Source: DATDEW01 sp046590205 (lineage in GTDB: Bacteria; Bacteroidota; Ignavibacteria; Palsa-1295). Taken from it: DNA of 33,883 bases. This document shows, one piece after another, positions 23,398 through 33,500 of this stretch. The translations under genes and the position numbers were made by a program. The notes under the pieces are model-generated. The model was not told where the DNA came from and ran no database searches. It saw nothing but the letters and a program-made list of their open reading frames with translations. The stretch is from NCBI GenBank assembly GCA_046590205.1, contig JBKJTT010000033.1, positions 1 to 33,883 on the forward strand, written 5' to 3'. The first letter of the stretch is position 1. Each line of letters opens with the position of its first letter.

Positions 23398-24153
23398 ATG
23401 GCAAATGATACAATGAATAGAAGAAATTTCCTTGAGAAAGCGCTCGGGGTAACATTGGCAGCCGCGATTGCTCCTTCGCTCTTGAAAGCGACCGATGCAT
23501 TTGCCGGCGGTGGCGCGGAACCGATGGGTTCGGTAGTGCTAGACCTCGCAGAAACAAAGTATGCAAAGCTCAAGAACGTAAACGGCTCTCTGATCTATAC
23601 TCCTGCAGCACCGAATGCTTCAAGAAAGATGGTTATTACCCGCGTTGATGCTTCTACATTTTCCGTAGTTTCTTCTGTTTGTACACACCAAGGATGTCAA
23701 GTTGATCCGTATGATGCCAATACACAACGTATTGTTTGTGGTTGTCATGGTTCGAGATTTGATGTGAATGGTGCAGTCATACAAGGACCTGCAGGTTCAC
23801 CGTTGAAAAAATATACAAATTCGTACGATTCAGGTGCAAATACACTGACGATCACAGATGCTGTACTGGATGTAACACAATCAAATGGCATACCGCTTGC
23901 TCTAAACCAGAACTACCCCAACCCGTTCTCTGGTAAGACTACGATCTCTTTCGAGATTCCATCTTCGGCGAACATTTCGCTTGTCATTAGCGATATTAAC
24001 GGCAATGAAGTAGCAACTCTTCATAACGGTGTTCTCGGTGCAGGCAAACATGAGTTACAATTCAACGGCTCTGCCTTGCCGATAGGTACATATTTCTATA
24101 AGCTTGCGACACCAAATGGTACTCTCGTTAAACAGATGGAAATAGTCCGATAA
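23398..24153 (+). CDS. Rieske [2Fe-2S] protein with Tat-like signal and T9SS sorting domain
   Basis: A 251-aa protein with an unusual order of parts. The signal has R8-R9-N-F-L-E-K, close to the Tat consensus, a moderately hydrophobic h-region (16-29) and A-F-A before G37. The Rieske domain (about 45-155) has ligands C95-T-H97 and C114-G-C-H117, plus C100 and C116 placed to form the disulphide of bc1-type, high-potential Rieske proteins. The last 85 residues are a T9SS type A sorting domain with N-Q-N-Y-P-N-P-F and L-P-I-G-T-Y-F-Y-K-L. The tail predicts delivery across the outer membrane, where a Rieske protein has no standard role. No quinone-oxidising or cytochrome partner is encoded beside it. 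It is followed by a strong terminator. Confidence 0.88.
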   Translation: MANDTMNRRNFLEKALGVTLAAAIAPSLLKATDAFAGGGAEPMGSVVLDLAETKYAKLKNVNGSLIYTPAAPNASRKMVITRVDASTFSVVSSVCTHQGCQVDPYDANTQRIVCGCHGSRFDVNGAVIQGPAGSPLKKYTNSYDSGANTLTITDAVLDVTQSNGIPLALNQNYPNPFSGKTTISFEIPSSANISLVISDINGNEVATLHNGVLGAGKHELQFNGSALPIGTYFYKLATPNGTLVKQMEIVR

Positions 24154-24170
24154 GTTATGTATTATTTCGT

Positions 24171-24206
24171 AAAGCAGACTTCCTGATGGGAGGTCTGCTT
24201 TTTTCT
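24171..24206 (+). terminator. Rho-independent terminator after the Rieske-T9SS gene
   Basis: A 13-base-pair stem (24171-24183 with 24189-24201, one G-U pair) and a 5-base loop are followed by TTTCTTTG. It lies 17 bases after the Rieske-T9SS stop codon. Confidence 0.85.
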
Positions 24207-24213
24207 TTGTAAA

Positions 24214-24240
24214 CCTTCGTGTATCCTTCGTGCCTTTGTG
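24214..24240 (+). repeat. Triplet of CCTTYGTG units upstream of the M1 peptidase
   Basis: CCTTCGTG at 24214-24221 and 24225-24232 and CCTTTGTG at 24233-24240 lie about 50 bases before the M1 peptidase ATG. They are similar in layout to the CTTTGCR triplet at 7870-7898. The function is unknown. Confidence 0.35.
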
Positions 24241-24291
24241 TTTAAGTCCTCAAACCCGAAAACAAATCACTCCATTTGGTGTTACTATAGC

Positions 24292-26304
24292 ATGATGAAA
24301 TTCCTATTTTTGGTACTTACCACACTGGCCGCAACCTCCCCTTTTGCACAGCAGTATTGCTCGAAAGCCGAGGCGCATAAGCATTCATTGCAAAGCCCGC
24401 AAGCATTCCCTGACTTGCCGTACCGCCCATACGATGTAATATCCTATGATATTCAAGTTGATCTCCGCGATGCCTTTGCCAAAAAGCTCCCGGAAGTTAA
24501 CGGGCTTGTTACAATCACGCTTGACCTGCTTGAGACATCCAACTACATTGACTTTGACGCATGGGGTATGCTGATAACCGGACTTACGATAGAGGGTGAA
24601 TCCCAAGACCCTAAACCGCAGCCAAAAGGCGACGAGACTATCAGAGTACAGCTTCCCGCGAAGTTCAGAGCTAAGGGATCACGATTACATATTGGCATAA
24701 GCTTTCTTCGCACGAGCGAAGAAAATCGCGGAGCGCATTTTTATTCGAAAGGCGAATTCGTCGGACTCGGACCAAAACCTGCCGAGGATTCGATCTTTGT
24801 TGAAGAAGATGTCTTCTATACAATGTGCGAGCCGCGCCACGCTCATGCATGGTTTCCCTGTAACGATCAACCTGATGATAAGGCCGAGATGACAGTTCGT
24901 GTAACTGTACCGAACAACGGCATATTTGTTACCTCGAACGGGTTGCTTTCTGATTCAACTTCTTTCGGCTCTTACAAACGATTTAGCTACTACAGTGACA
25001 AACCCATCTCCACGTATCTCATCGTTATCAACGCCAGCAAGTTTGCCACATGGGATGAGATGACTCCGCGTTATACAAATCCCTTTGATAGTATTCGTCT
25101 GCATTATTATGCTTGGCAAGTTGACTACGATGAACAGACCATAACCGACGGCAGCAAGTACAATGCAACAAATGCCTTTAGAAATACCAAACATATGATG
25201 AGGGCATTCGAGAAAGCATTTGGGACGTATCCATTCTTCCAATACGGTCAAGTCCCGGTACAACCCTTCTATTTTGGCGGTATGGAACATCAGTCCATCT
25301 CAACAGTCAATCGCTCATGGCTTCGCGGTTGGAGTGAGAACGGGATAGCACATGAACTCGGACATCAGTGGTTCGGTGATAAAGTTACCTGTGAGACGTT
25401 CAAAGACCTATGGCTCAACGAAGGATTTGCTACCTACACCGAAGCTATCTATAATGAATCATGGGGTGGGGATCAGTGGTACCGCAATACGATCGAAGGA
25501 AAAGCAGAGGACTACTTCACGGGTGATAATAATGACATCCCTATCTATGACCCACCTGAACACTTGCTCTTCAACGGAGCGACTACATACGCAAAAGGTG
25601 CATGTGTCATTCATATGCTACGGAGAATTGTAAAGAACGACCCACTTTTCTTTGCAGCTCTAACGGATTACACAGATAACTTTGCTTATGACAACTGCAA
25701 TACACTCGAGTTTGCAAACTACATGAGCACACGACTTTGGATGGATCTTACCGAATACTTTGATCAGTGGGTATATGGTTCGCTGCATCCTGTTTATGAT
25801 ATCAAATGGGCACAGGATAAGAATAATCAGATATTTATCCGAGTTAATCAGATTCAAGATGTTCGCGACCACTTCACGATGCCTATCCGCTTCTTTGCCT
25901 ACCGCAAAGACGGTGGCATTGATACGCTCAACTATACGAACGAGTACCGCTCGCAGAACTACCGTACGATGCTCTCAGGTGAAATAGACTCCATCGGTTT
26001 CGATAACGACCTTGTCATCCTCTCGGAAGTGACTATCGGTTATGATGCCGCAGTATCGGTTGGTTCGAACGTTGCAGACGTTACTAAATTCAGTACTTCT
26101 CTTGATGGGGTAACGAATGAACTCGTTTGTAGGAATATGAACGGAGCATCGCTTGAGCTATATGATATGCTCGGCAAGAAGGTTAAGCAAGTATTGCTTA
26201 ACTTTGGTGAGAAATTTGTTCGATTGCCTTTATCGGGGCTTGCTAACGGAGCGTATTTTGTGAGGTGTGGTAATGAGTCAGCGAAGGTGGCTATCGTACG
26301 ATAA
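24292..26304 (+). CDS. M1-family zinc aminopeptidase with T9SS sorting domain
   Basis: A 670-aa secreted metallopeptidase that should remove N-terminal residues from peptides. The start at 24292 places a signal peptide first (MMKFLFLVLTTLAATSPFAQ). An N-terminal beta-domain leads to the exopeptidase motif F-G-G-M-E-H (the G-A-M-E-N equivalent) and the zinc site H354-E355-L-G-H358 with E377 eighteen residues on. The catalytic Tyr region Y-A-K-G-A-C-V-I-H-M-L follows. The usual C-terminal armadillo domain is shortened. The last 75 residues look like a T9SS tail (Y-D-M-L-G-K-K-V, L-A-N-G-A-Y-F-V-R), weaker at its start than the others. The neighbouring CocE-like hydrolase suggests extracellular peptide use. 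Confidence 0.88.
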   Translation: MMKFLFLVLTTLAATSPFAQQYCSKAEAHKHSLQSPQAFPDLPYRPYDVISYDIQVDLRDAFAKKLPEVNGLVTITLDLLETSNYIDFDAWGMLITGLTIEGESQDPKPQPKGDETIRVQLPAKFRAKGSRLHIGISFLRTSEENRGAHFYSKGEFVGLGPKPAEDSIFVEEDVFYTMCEPRHAHAWFPCNDQPDDKAEMTVRVTVPNNGIFVTSNGLLSDSTSFGSYKRFSYYSDKPISTYLIVINASKFATWDEMTPRYTNPFDSIRLHYYAWQVDYDEQTITDGSKYNATNAFRNTKHMMRAFEKAFGTYPFFQYGQVPVQPFYFGGMEHQSISTVNRSWLRGWSENGIAHELGHQWFGDKVTCETFKDLWLNEGFATYTEAIYNESWGGDQWYRNTIEGKAEDYFTGDNNDIPIYDPPEHLLFNGATTYAKGACVIHMLRRIVKNDPLFFAALTDYTDNFAYDNCNTLEFANYMSTRLWMDLTEYFDQWVYGSLHPVYDIKWAQDKNNQIFIRVNQIQDVRDHFTMPIRFFAYRKDGGIDTLNYTNEYRSQNYRTMLSGEIDSIGFDNDLVILSEVTIGYDAAVSVGSNVADVTKFSTSLDGVTNELVCRNMNGASLELYDMLGKKVKQVLLNFGEKFVRLPLSGLANGAYFVRCGNESAKVAIVR

Positions 26305-26316
26305 TGGGCGGGGCCC

Positions 26317-28407
26317 TTATCTCTTGATAGATATTAATCGCGTGGAGAAGACATATAGCCCATTTCGTAGCTGTAGAACATGGCTTCCTGAACTAAGCCC
26401 TGAGATATCTAAGGTAAGTTCGTGGCTTCCTGATTGCAACTCATAAGTAGGGCTTGTCATTTGCACAATGCCTTGCATATTCATTACTTCAAGAAGTACT
26501 GACATCGGAGCAGGTAGCAAAACACCTACTAATATTGGATTCTTTCCATCCGATGGATTAGGTTGGACATAGTTAATTTGTACTGTCCCCGCATCCCTCA
26601 TAAGCTGAACAAGTATCGAATCGCCGCATTCATATTTTGCCTGATATTGCCGCAGTGGCACAAAGCACAATGGCAGTGGTGTCTGTGTCGCAACACTCAA
26701 CGTATCAAGACGAATTGAGGACTCCAGAGTATTTGTGACATACGTTTGCATCACGAGCTTCACCAGCGGCTGCGAGAGGTCACTTTTTTCAGTGATAGGG
26801 TTTCTTAGTTCACAGATTAGCTCCACACCGTTTGCATCATTGATAATTTGATGCGATATGATTGGGTTTGAAAGCGTACCAATAATATCAAAATCTTCAC
26901 ACGAAAGAAGGTCCGTATTATAACTTAGATGTAATCTGTACCGTTTGATAGTAAATGTATCAACCGTTGGTGTAAGATGGATAGGGATATGTGTTGTATC
27001 TCCGGCAAAAACACTTGTTATTAATCCGATGAATGGCTCCGGAGCTGTTGCATTTTTGCCGATAAGGATGATAGTAGTATCGATCTGTCTTCCGCCTATT
27101 GTGCCTTTGAAGTGTAATACTCCTGTACGTGTTGCCGAAGAACCGTACTGAAAACGAACGGGGACAGTAACCGATGAACCATCCACAACCGAAAATCGCT
27201 TTGTTGAATCGGTCGTAAATTCATTCTGCTGTGAAACAATATAAATGCTATCTACCGAGAACAATGCACAAGGCGGAACAGAAAGCGTTACGAATCCAAG
27301 TTCAGGTTGACAGTACAACGTACTAATAAGTATTGAATCAACACTTAGTGAAAGCGGGCCAGCCCCGGAGCCACCACCTGAAAGTGTACCGTCACCACCA
27401 TCTGTCGTCCGCCAGATACCGCCGAAATTATCAAACGCAAAGACTACTTCGCCTTGACAGCCGGTTACGAAGAAGCGGGTGTCACGAGAGTGATTTGGAC
27501 CTCCAACATTCTTCCACGTTGTGCCTAAGTTATCAGATCGAAAAAGACCTTGGTTCGTTGATTGAACATACACAGATGTTCCTTTTCCATGGATATGTCC
27601 TGTAAACTCTCGTATGACGCTATTGTCCGGAAAAACATGGCGAGTTGACCAACTTATACCTCCGTTAGTACTAATCTTTACAGACGTTTGGTCAAAATCA
27701 TAATTCCCTTCAGCAAGAGTAATATACATACCGTGACCTTTTGCAGCATATATCCCCCATGATTCATCAAGTTGTCCACCTCGACTCCATGTTTGACCAC
27801 CATCATTGGTTAGTAAACAATCCGGATTATTTTGTCCGGGACCCGGAGTAACGATACCGTTACGATCGTCGATAAAATCAATTCCGTTATAGCTTTCTTC
27901 ACTAAACTGACTTTCAAAGATATTGTTAAATGTCGCACCATCGTTTGAGGAAGTGCCCCCTGCGCTACCACCATTACGAGCCCACATTGTTTTTACAAGG
28001 TGTGAAGAAGTCACATGTATGCAGGTACTTGCACCATTCTCACCTTGTGAATGATCACGCCATGTGGTACCGCCATCAGTCGTCTTCCAAAGAGAATAGG
28101 TTGAAGAATATATTGATGCATAACCAACATTAGCATCTTTCATAAAAATAGAAGTTACTCTGCCTATACCATTGGGGGTTGAAGATTGTGTCCAGTTATT
28201 TCCTCCGTTTGTAGTACGCCAGATTCTTAACTGATAGGGAGGGATAGTACTGGTACTACTGAAATTCCCGCTCCCAATCAGACCATTCTGACCATCAAAA
28301 AAAAAGCCGCAACCAATGGGCATATTATTCATAAACCCAACCCTATCCCACCGACTAATAGCGGATTGACAAAACAGAAGAAGAACTATAATAAGAAGTT
28401 TGTTCAA
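26317..28407 (-). CDS. BNR/sialidase-like repeat surface protein with cohesin-like and T9SS-type domains (TTG start)
   Basis: A 696-aa exported protein. A signal peptide (MNKLLIIVLLLFCQSAIS) begins at TTG 28407; an in-frame stop at 28423-28425 prevents any longer start. Residues about 20-345 hold six or so BNR/Asp-box turns such as T-T-N-G-G-N-N-W, T-T-D-G-G-T-T-W, T-N-D-G-G-Q-T-W and S-T-N-G-G-I-S-W, a beta-propeller like those of photosystem assembly factor Ycf48-like and sialidase-like proteins. Then come an Ig-like choice-of-anchor segment, a cohesin-like domain (about 455-590) and a T9SS-type tail (N-Y-V-Q-P-N-P-S-D-G-K-N, I-S-G-L-S-S-G-S-H). No sialidase catalytic residues are evident, so adhesion or structural use is more likely. 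Confidence 0.8.
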   Translation of the reverse strand: MNKLLIIVLLLFCQSAISRWDRVGFMNNMPIGCGFFFDGQNGLIGSGNFSSTSTIPPYQLRIWRTTNGGNNWTQSSTPNGIGRVTSIFMKDANVGYASIYSSTYSLWKTTDGGTTWRDHSQGENGASTCIHVTSSHLVKTMWARNGGSAGGTSSNDGATFNNIFESQFSEESYNGIDFIDDRNGIVTPGPGQNNPDCLLTNDGGQTWSRGGQLDESWGIYAAKGHGMYITLAEGNYDFDQTSVKISTNGGISWSTRHVFPDNSVIREFTGHIHGKGTSVYVQSTNQGLFRSDNLGTTWKNVGGPNHSRDTRFFVTGCQGEVVFAFDNFGGIWRTTDGGDGTLSGGGSGAGPLSLSVDSILISTLYCQPELGFVTLSVPPCALFSVDSIYIVSQQNEFTTDSTKRFSVVDGSSVTVPVRFQYGSSATRTGVLHFKGTIGGRQIDTTIILIGKNATAPEPFIGLITSVFAGDTTHIPIHLTPTVDTFTIKRYRLHLSYNTDLLSCEDFDIIGTLSNPIISHQIINDANGVELICELRNPITEKSDLSQPLVKLVMQTYVTNTLESSIRLDTLSVATQTPLPLCFVPLRQYQAKYECGDSILVQLMRDAGTVQINYVQPNPSDGKNPILVGVLLPAPMSVLLEVMNMQGIVQMTSPTYELQSGSHELTLDISGLSSGSHVLQLRNGLYVFSTRLISIKR

Positions 28408-28553
28408 TTGAAGAGAAAATGCTCAAGAGTAAAACACTTGAGCCAGCCCAAGGTTACGAAAATACATGATTTTTCTATCAATAAATAATTATTCATAAAC
28501 ACGGCACACGTTTTGTCCGTAACTTCGTAGTAAGGAATTGCATTCTACTATTA

Positions 28554-29903
28554 ATGATTCATTTTCGCCTATTTTGTTTCACCTACGCCCTCATTGCCAT
28601 TTTTTCGGTGCCTGTATCCGCACAGCTGAAGGGAAATAAGGCACTCGAAAAGAAACGTGAGGTTTCGTCTCGTAGGACGGGTTCGGGGTTGGTTTCGGTC
28701 AAGGGAGATGTCATTTTTGACATCAAAAACGTGGATATTACCCACTTCCCGGAAATGAGCGTCATTTTCAGCGCTGTAAATAACCGCAATGTCTTCGTCA
28801 GAACACTTAAAAAAGAGGATATTCTGGTACTTGAGAACGGTATTCAGCGTCCTATTCTCGCATTAGACCTCATTAGCGCCTCGAACCGTGTCCCCATCGA
28901 CATTGTATTTGTCATAGACGAAACAGGCTCCATGCAGCCCTTTATTGACGCTGTAAAGGACAATATCAAGCGGTTTTCCGGTCGACTTCGCAGTCAAGGC
29001 TTTGACTACCAGCTTGGTCTTGTGCGGTTCACTGATGTCGTCACATGGTCAAGTCCTGAACTGACCGATGATGTTGCTACCTTCGAGCGATGGGTAGGGG
29101 AAATACAGGCAGCCGGCGGTGGAGACATTCCTGAAAATTCTCTCGAAGCTTTGAAAGCAGCAACAAATATCAAGTACAGACCGATCGCTCTCAAACTGGC
29201 TATTCTTGTAACAGATGCACCTTGCTTCGAACGTGATAAACCCGGTGACGGTACAACAGACTTTACAATGCGAGAGATGGGTGACTATCTCTTTGAGCGG
29301 GAGCTACGTCTATATGGCATCACCCCGAAAGAGATGACACAATATCAGGATATGGCTGTCCTTACCGAAGGTGCAAGTTTTGATATTGCAGCTCCGTTCG
29401 ATTCAGTCCTTACACAAGTTGCAGGTGACATTACGAGCTTGTATGCACTTCGCTATCTTTCACAATCAACACTTGCTCCGGACTCTGTGCGAATTGATAT
29501 TCTTCGCAGCGAAGACCGCTCTCCGCTAACAAGCAGAAAAATGATCGCTCTCGACGAGGGTAAACGATTTGTTTTTGAAGACCTTCTCTTCGGACCAAAT
29601 CAAGCAGCACTTGCAACTGAGTTCGTGCCTGAACTTGAACGAGTCGTACGGCTGATGCACGTCAGACCAAAGATGCGCATCAGAGTTGAAGGTCATGCCG
29701 ATGCAAGCGGCCCGCATGATAAAAATGTGATCCTCGCAGCAGAACGAGCCGTAGCTGTGAGAAAGTATCTCATGCAATCAGGGATCTCAGGTGATCGCCT
29801 TGAATCGATCGGTTACGGGGATTCACGACCTATCGCAGATAATGCTACAGAAGAAGGCAGACGCCTTAACAGACGCACAGAATTCGTTATTTTACAGAAG
29901 TAA
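28554..29903 (+). CDS. VWA-domain protein with C-terminal OmpA peptidoglycan-binding domain
   Basis: A 449-aa envelope protein with a signal peptide (cleavage near 23). An N-terminal beta-sandwich region (50-110) is followed by a von Willebrand A domain (about 115-300) with the metal site D122-E-T124-G-S126 and the later T and D positions. The C-terminal OmpA domain (about 360-449) has V-E-G-H-A-D-A-S-G and the R-R-L-N-R-R-T-E-F-V-I-L ending. It would bind peptidoglycan from the periplasm or outer membrane and use the VWA domain to hold a protein partner, perhaps in surface adhesion or T9SS-linked machinery (inference). Its stop overlaps the ATG of aat by one base. Confidence 0.9.
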   Translation: MIHFRLFCFTYALIAIFSVPVSAQLKGNKALEKKREVSSRRTGSGLVSVKGDVIFDIKNVDITHFPEMSVIFSAVNNRNVFVRTLKKEDILVLENGIQRPILALDLISASNRVPIDIVFVIDETGSMQPFIDAVKDNIKRFSGRLRSQGFDYQLGLVRFTDVVTWSSPELTDDVATFERWVGEIQAAGGGDIPENSLEALKAATNIKYRPIALKLAILVTDAPCFERDKPGDGTTDFTMREMGDYLFERELRLYGITPKEMTQYQDMAVLTEGASFDIAAPFDSVLTQVAGDITSLYALRYLSQSTLAPDSVRIDILRSEDRSPLTSRKMIALDEGKRFVFEDLLFGPNQAALATEFVPELERVVRLMHVRPKMRIRVEGHADASGPHDKNVILAAERAVAVRKYLMQSGISGDRLESIGYGDSRPIADNATEEGRRLNRRTEFVILQK

Positions 29904-30520
29904 TGTACGCTCCGCCATTTCGCAAACAGTATCTCAATACCCAGATGATACTCGCCGCCTATAAAAGCGGACTCTTCCCGATGGCTGAAGGCAAAGTCGG
30001 TGCTATCGGGTTCTTTCACTACGAACCACGAGGCATTATCCCGCTTGATGAACATTTTACTATCCGCCGTTCACTCTCGCAAGCACTCAAGAAAGAACCT
30101 TTTGAAATCCGTATTGATACTGCATTCACAGAAGTAATTCGCGCCTGTGCCAGGCATAATGAACTCCCTGACGATGATATTTGGATCTCCGAGGAAATGA
30201 TGGAGCTATATACTGAACTCCATCATGATGGTATTGCTCATTCGGTTGAGTCATGGCGCGATTGTGAATTAGTGGGTGGATTGTATGGGCTTTCACTTGG
30301 ATCGGCATTTTGTGGTGAGTCTATGTTCAGCCGAGCGCCAAATGCTTCGCAGGCAGCGTTGATCGCATTAGTGGGTTATCTTCGTAAGCAAGGGTTTACA
30401 TTGCTTGATGCACAAATGCCGACAGAACATCTTGAGCAGTTTGGGTTATACACTGTAAGTCAAGGACAATACCTCGGGATGTTGGCAGATGCATTAGACC
30501 ACGAAGTTTCCTGGAAATAA
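29903..30520 (+). CDS. aat: Leucyl/phenylalanyl-tRNA-protein transferase Aat
   Basis: Aat transfers Leu or Phe from aminoacyl-tRNA to proteins with N-terminal Arg or Lys, marking them for ClpS-ClpAP degradation in the bacterial N-end rule. Family signatures are visible: A-A-Y-K-S-G-L-F-P-M near the start, V-E-S-W-R-D-C-E-L-V-G-G-L-Y-G (residues about 113-127), G-E-S-M-F-S-R-x-P-N-A-S-Q-A-A-L, and L-L-D-A-Q-M-P-T-E-H-L. At 205 aa it is about 30 residues shorter than E. coli Aat and lacks most of the N-terminal region. Its ATG shares a base with the TAA of the VWA-OmpA gene, so it is translationally coupled to a gene with no evident functional tie. Confidence 0.93.
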   Translation: MYAPPFRKQYLNTQMILAAYKSGLFPMAEGKVGAIGFFHYEPRGIIPLDEHFTIRRSLSQALKKEPFEIRIDTAFTEVIRACARHNELPDDDIWISEEMMELYTELHHDGIAHSVESWRDCELVGGLYGLSLGSAFCGESMFSRAPNASQAALIALVGYLRKQGFTLLDAQMPTEHLEQFGLYTVSQGQYLGMLADALDHEVSWK

Positions 30521-30523
30521 AAA

Positions 30524-30543
30524 GGACGGGTTAAAACCCGTCC
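30524..30543. terminator. Hairpin between convergent aat and the choice-of-anchor gene
   Basis: A seven-base-pair GC-rich stem (30524-30530 with 30537-30543; two further T-A pairs possible) lies 3 bases after aat. On the minus strand the stem is followed by TTTTTATTT, so it is a clear terminator for the large gene at 30571 onward and may also stop aat transcripts. Confidence 0.75.
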
Positions 30544-30570
30544 CATTATCAAAATAATAATTTCGTTGCG

Positions 30571-33500
30571 TTACTTCCCTACCACTAACTTCTTCACCTG
30601 CGGTTTGCTTGAGCCCGCACGGTACTCATACATATATGTACCGCTCGGGAGCTGCGACGCATCAAGCTTCGCAGTGTAGCGTCCTCGTGCATACGTCCCG
30701 CGTACAAGGGATAATACTTCGTTACCTGTCATATCGAGTATGCGCAATGATACAGGTGTATCATCACTTCCGACAGTGAACGGAATATCTGTTGTCGGTG
30801 AGAGCGAGACGCCGAATGGATTCGGACGGTTTTGCTCAATGAATGATGCTTTGGGTGAAGTAGCGCTTAAATGTGTATCACCGCATGTCGAGTCAATAAT
30901 GATCACACCACTCGTAAGCACTGCCTGTACTTCTTTTCTGCCCGGGTAATCAAAACTTTGATGAGCAAGTATCGTTTGTGCTCCGGGTGCGACTCCTTCA
31001 TGCGCTTTAAAAGTCAATCGAAGTATTGGTGTTGGTTGTACTAAAAACTTTGTCTGATGATCCAGATCATAGGTTACCGTACCAATAACCTTATTAGTAA
31101 TAATTGCCGAGCTCCATCCATCTGACTTGAGATAACCTTCTGCTAAGGTCGCATCAAGAAGGTCAGCAACTAATGGGTCATAGGTGATGACACCCACTAA
31201 ACGATTAATTTTCAGCGTATCAGGTATCGGCGTTACAAGTCGAAGATTGGGATAAACCTTATCGCCGATACGAATAGCTACATTATCAAAACGAAGGTCG
31301 GTCTCATACGGACCGCGATCAAGGGCAAGAAGATCGTAGCTAACCTTTACGTTGTTATCAAGTGTAAACTCTATTGTTGCAGTTCTATCGCCTGTCTGTA
31401 TTGGTGTCGTTGCTAAGAACGTAACGCTAAATGTGCGAACACTGTCTTCTTCGATGTTAATGATATTGGCAATGCTTGCAGTGAAGTCAGCAGCATTCGT
31501 GCCGACAACTTTTACATCAATCGTCGAGAAGAGCCAGTTACCAACATTCTTCAACTCAAATGTACGAGTAAGCGGTGTACTATAGAGTACTTCACCAAAA
31601 TCAAGAACCGCATCAGGTGTGAACTTCGCTTTCGGTGCTGCGCCTTCGCCGATGAGGAATGTTGTATCGGTGATCGCATCTTTGCCTGAGGAGATAAGTC
31701 GTGCAGAGAACATACCAGCTGCATTTGGCGCAAAGGTAAGCTCTATTGGCATTTCATTGTCTTGCAAATTCGCCAGAACCGAAATGTCATTGCCTATCGG
31801 TGTAATACTAGCGAACACACCTACAGGCGGCTCAAGTGTAACCGTGCCCGCAATAAGAGTATTACTCCATGTATTAATAAGATTTGCATCCTTACGTGAA
31901 GCAGGCGTACCGACACGAACCTTGCCGAAATCAAGTGTGTCTTCGCCAAGAACGAGGTTGGGAGATTCATCTAGTCCGATAAGACGAACGATGACCTCTG
32001 ACTTATCATCAAGCAAGAAGACAAGTTCTGCATCATGGTAGATCGTAACTGAGCTTGGTTCAAAATAGACTGTATAGTCCGAGAGTCCACCAATCGCTAT
32101 AGTATCGGTGATGTTACTATCGCCATGTACTGCACTTCTCCAGCTAAACTCATTATACTCATCGCCGCGCAAGAAAACAGAATCTGCTCTAAAGAGCCAA
32201 TCGGTTTTAAGTGAATCGTCACTCTTATTGACAATAAAGAATGAATCTTGCGCAATTGTACCCGCTGCTACTTTTCTAAAGTTGATTACAGTATCACTCA
32301 CGACAGGTATTGGTGCTGCGCCAATGCCTCGAAGCTGGATCGAATCAGTACGTATATCACCGCCTTGTGCTTTTAAGAATCCGCTATAGACGCCGCGTAC
32401 CGTTGGGTAGAAATCTATCGGGACATTAAATGTAGTGCTCGGTGCAATAGGTGTCAGCGAACCCACAACAGAAAATACATCAGTTTGCGAGATGATACTT
32501 GTACTACCGACAGAAAGCGTTATGTTCGATCCGTTTCGGAAGGATGCGTTCTTTTGAGCATGTGTCTTAACTCTCACCTTCTCGAAATCAACTGCAGATG
32601 TAGCAAACTGTACCATCTGTGCTTCTTCGATGCCTTGAAGCGGAATGCAGTCGCTGGTACTATCGTCGTAGTACAGACAAAGCGTTGCAATATGTGCCGC
32701 GCCTGTCTTTGCATTGGTCATAAATTCAATGTCGAACGAGATGGTTGCGCCTTCAATGATCGTAAATGGAGTGTCAATTACAGTACCAAGTGACGTACGT
32801 ATAGCCGCTACTCTAAAGTCTGCTTTATCAGGTCCGGTAATTTCATAGCGAACGACATTCAGTGCAAGTGTACCGGAATCTGTAACGGTTACCGTCTTCG
32901 TATTTACAACATTCGATTTGACAATGCCAAAGTCAAGAATCTTGGGTACAAAAATACCTTTTGCAACAGCACCTACACCAAGGAGTAGAACAGAATCTTT
33001 ATAACCACCTGAAGTAATAAATATCCATGCCGAAGCTGGACCTACTGCAATTGGCTCGAAGGTGCCATATAGAGGTACGGTCTCACTAATGTTAACAACC
33101 GGGACATTCTTGATAGAGAATGGTATATCAGAGCTTACCTCTTGACGTTCAAAGGTAAGTGGGATAAGCCCAGTATTACCCATGTTCGTAACAACTGCTG
33201 TAGTTTTTGAACCAATTTTCTTTTTACCGAAGTCATAGACCTTCGGCGTTATAGACATTTTGGGCGTTATCTCATCGCCATTCAAGACAACTGTGTCTCG
33301 AGTAAAATCATCATAATAAAAGATGAGGTAACCGCGTATTGATAATGCTGTCCGCGATCCGGGATTAAATGTGACAGTAAAATTACGGATCGAATCCGAC
33401 TCGACGATGAACGATGTTTCCGACGGTGTGAAGCTAAATACAGAACTTGCTGCACTTCGTATCTCTGCAAGCACTACTGAAATCGGCCAATTCCCTCGGT

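Noticed and set aside
24292..26304. A polypeptide frameshift or truncation in the M1 peptidase
   Set aside because: The C-terminal helical domain is short compared with PepN, but the frame continues without break into a T9SS-like tail, and short M1 forms exist.
31619..32041. 140-codon plus-strand frame inside the giant minus-strand gene
   Set aside because: Low-complexity Ser/Pro-rich antisense frame; the minus-strand frame shows repeated Ig-like modules across it.
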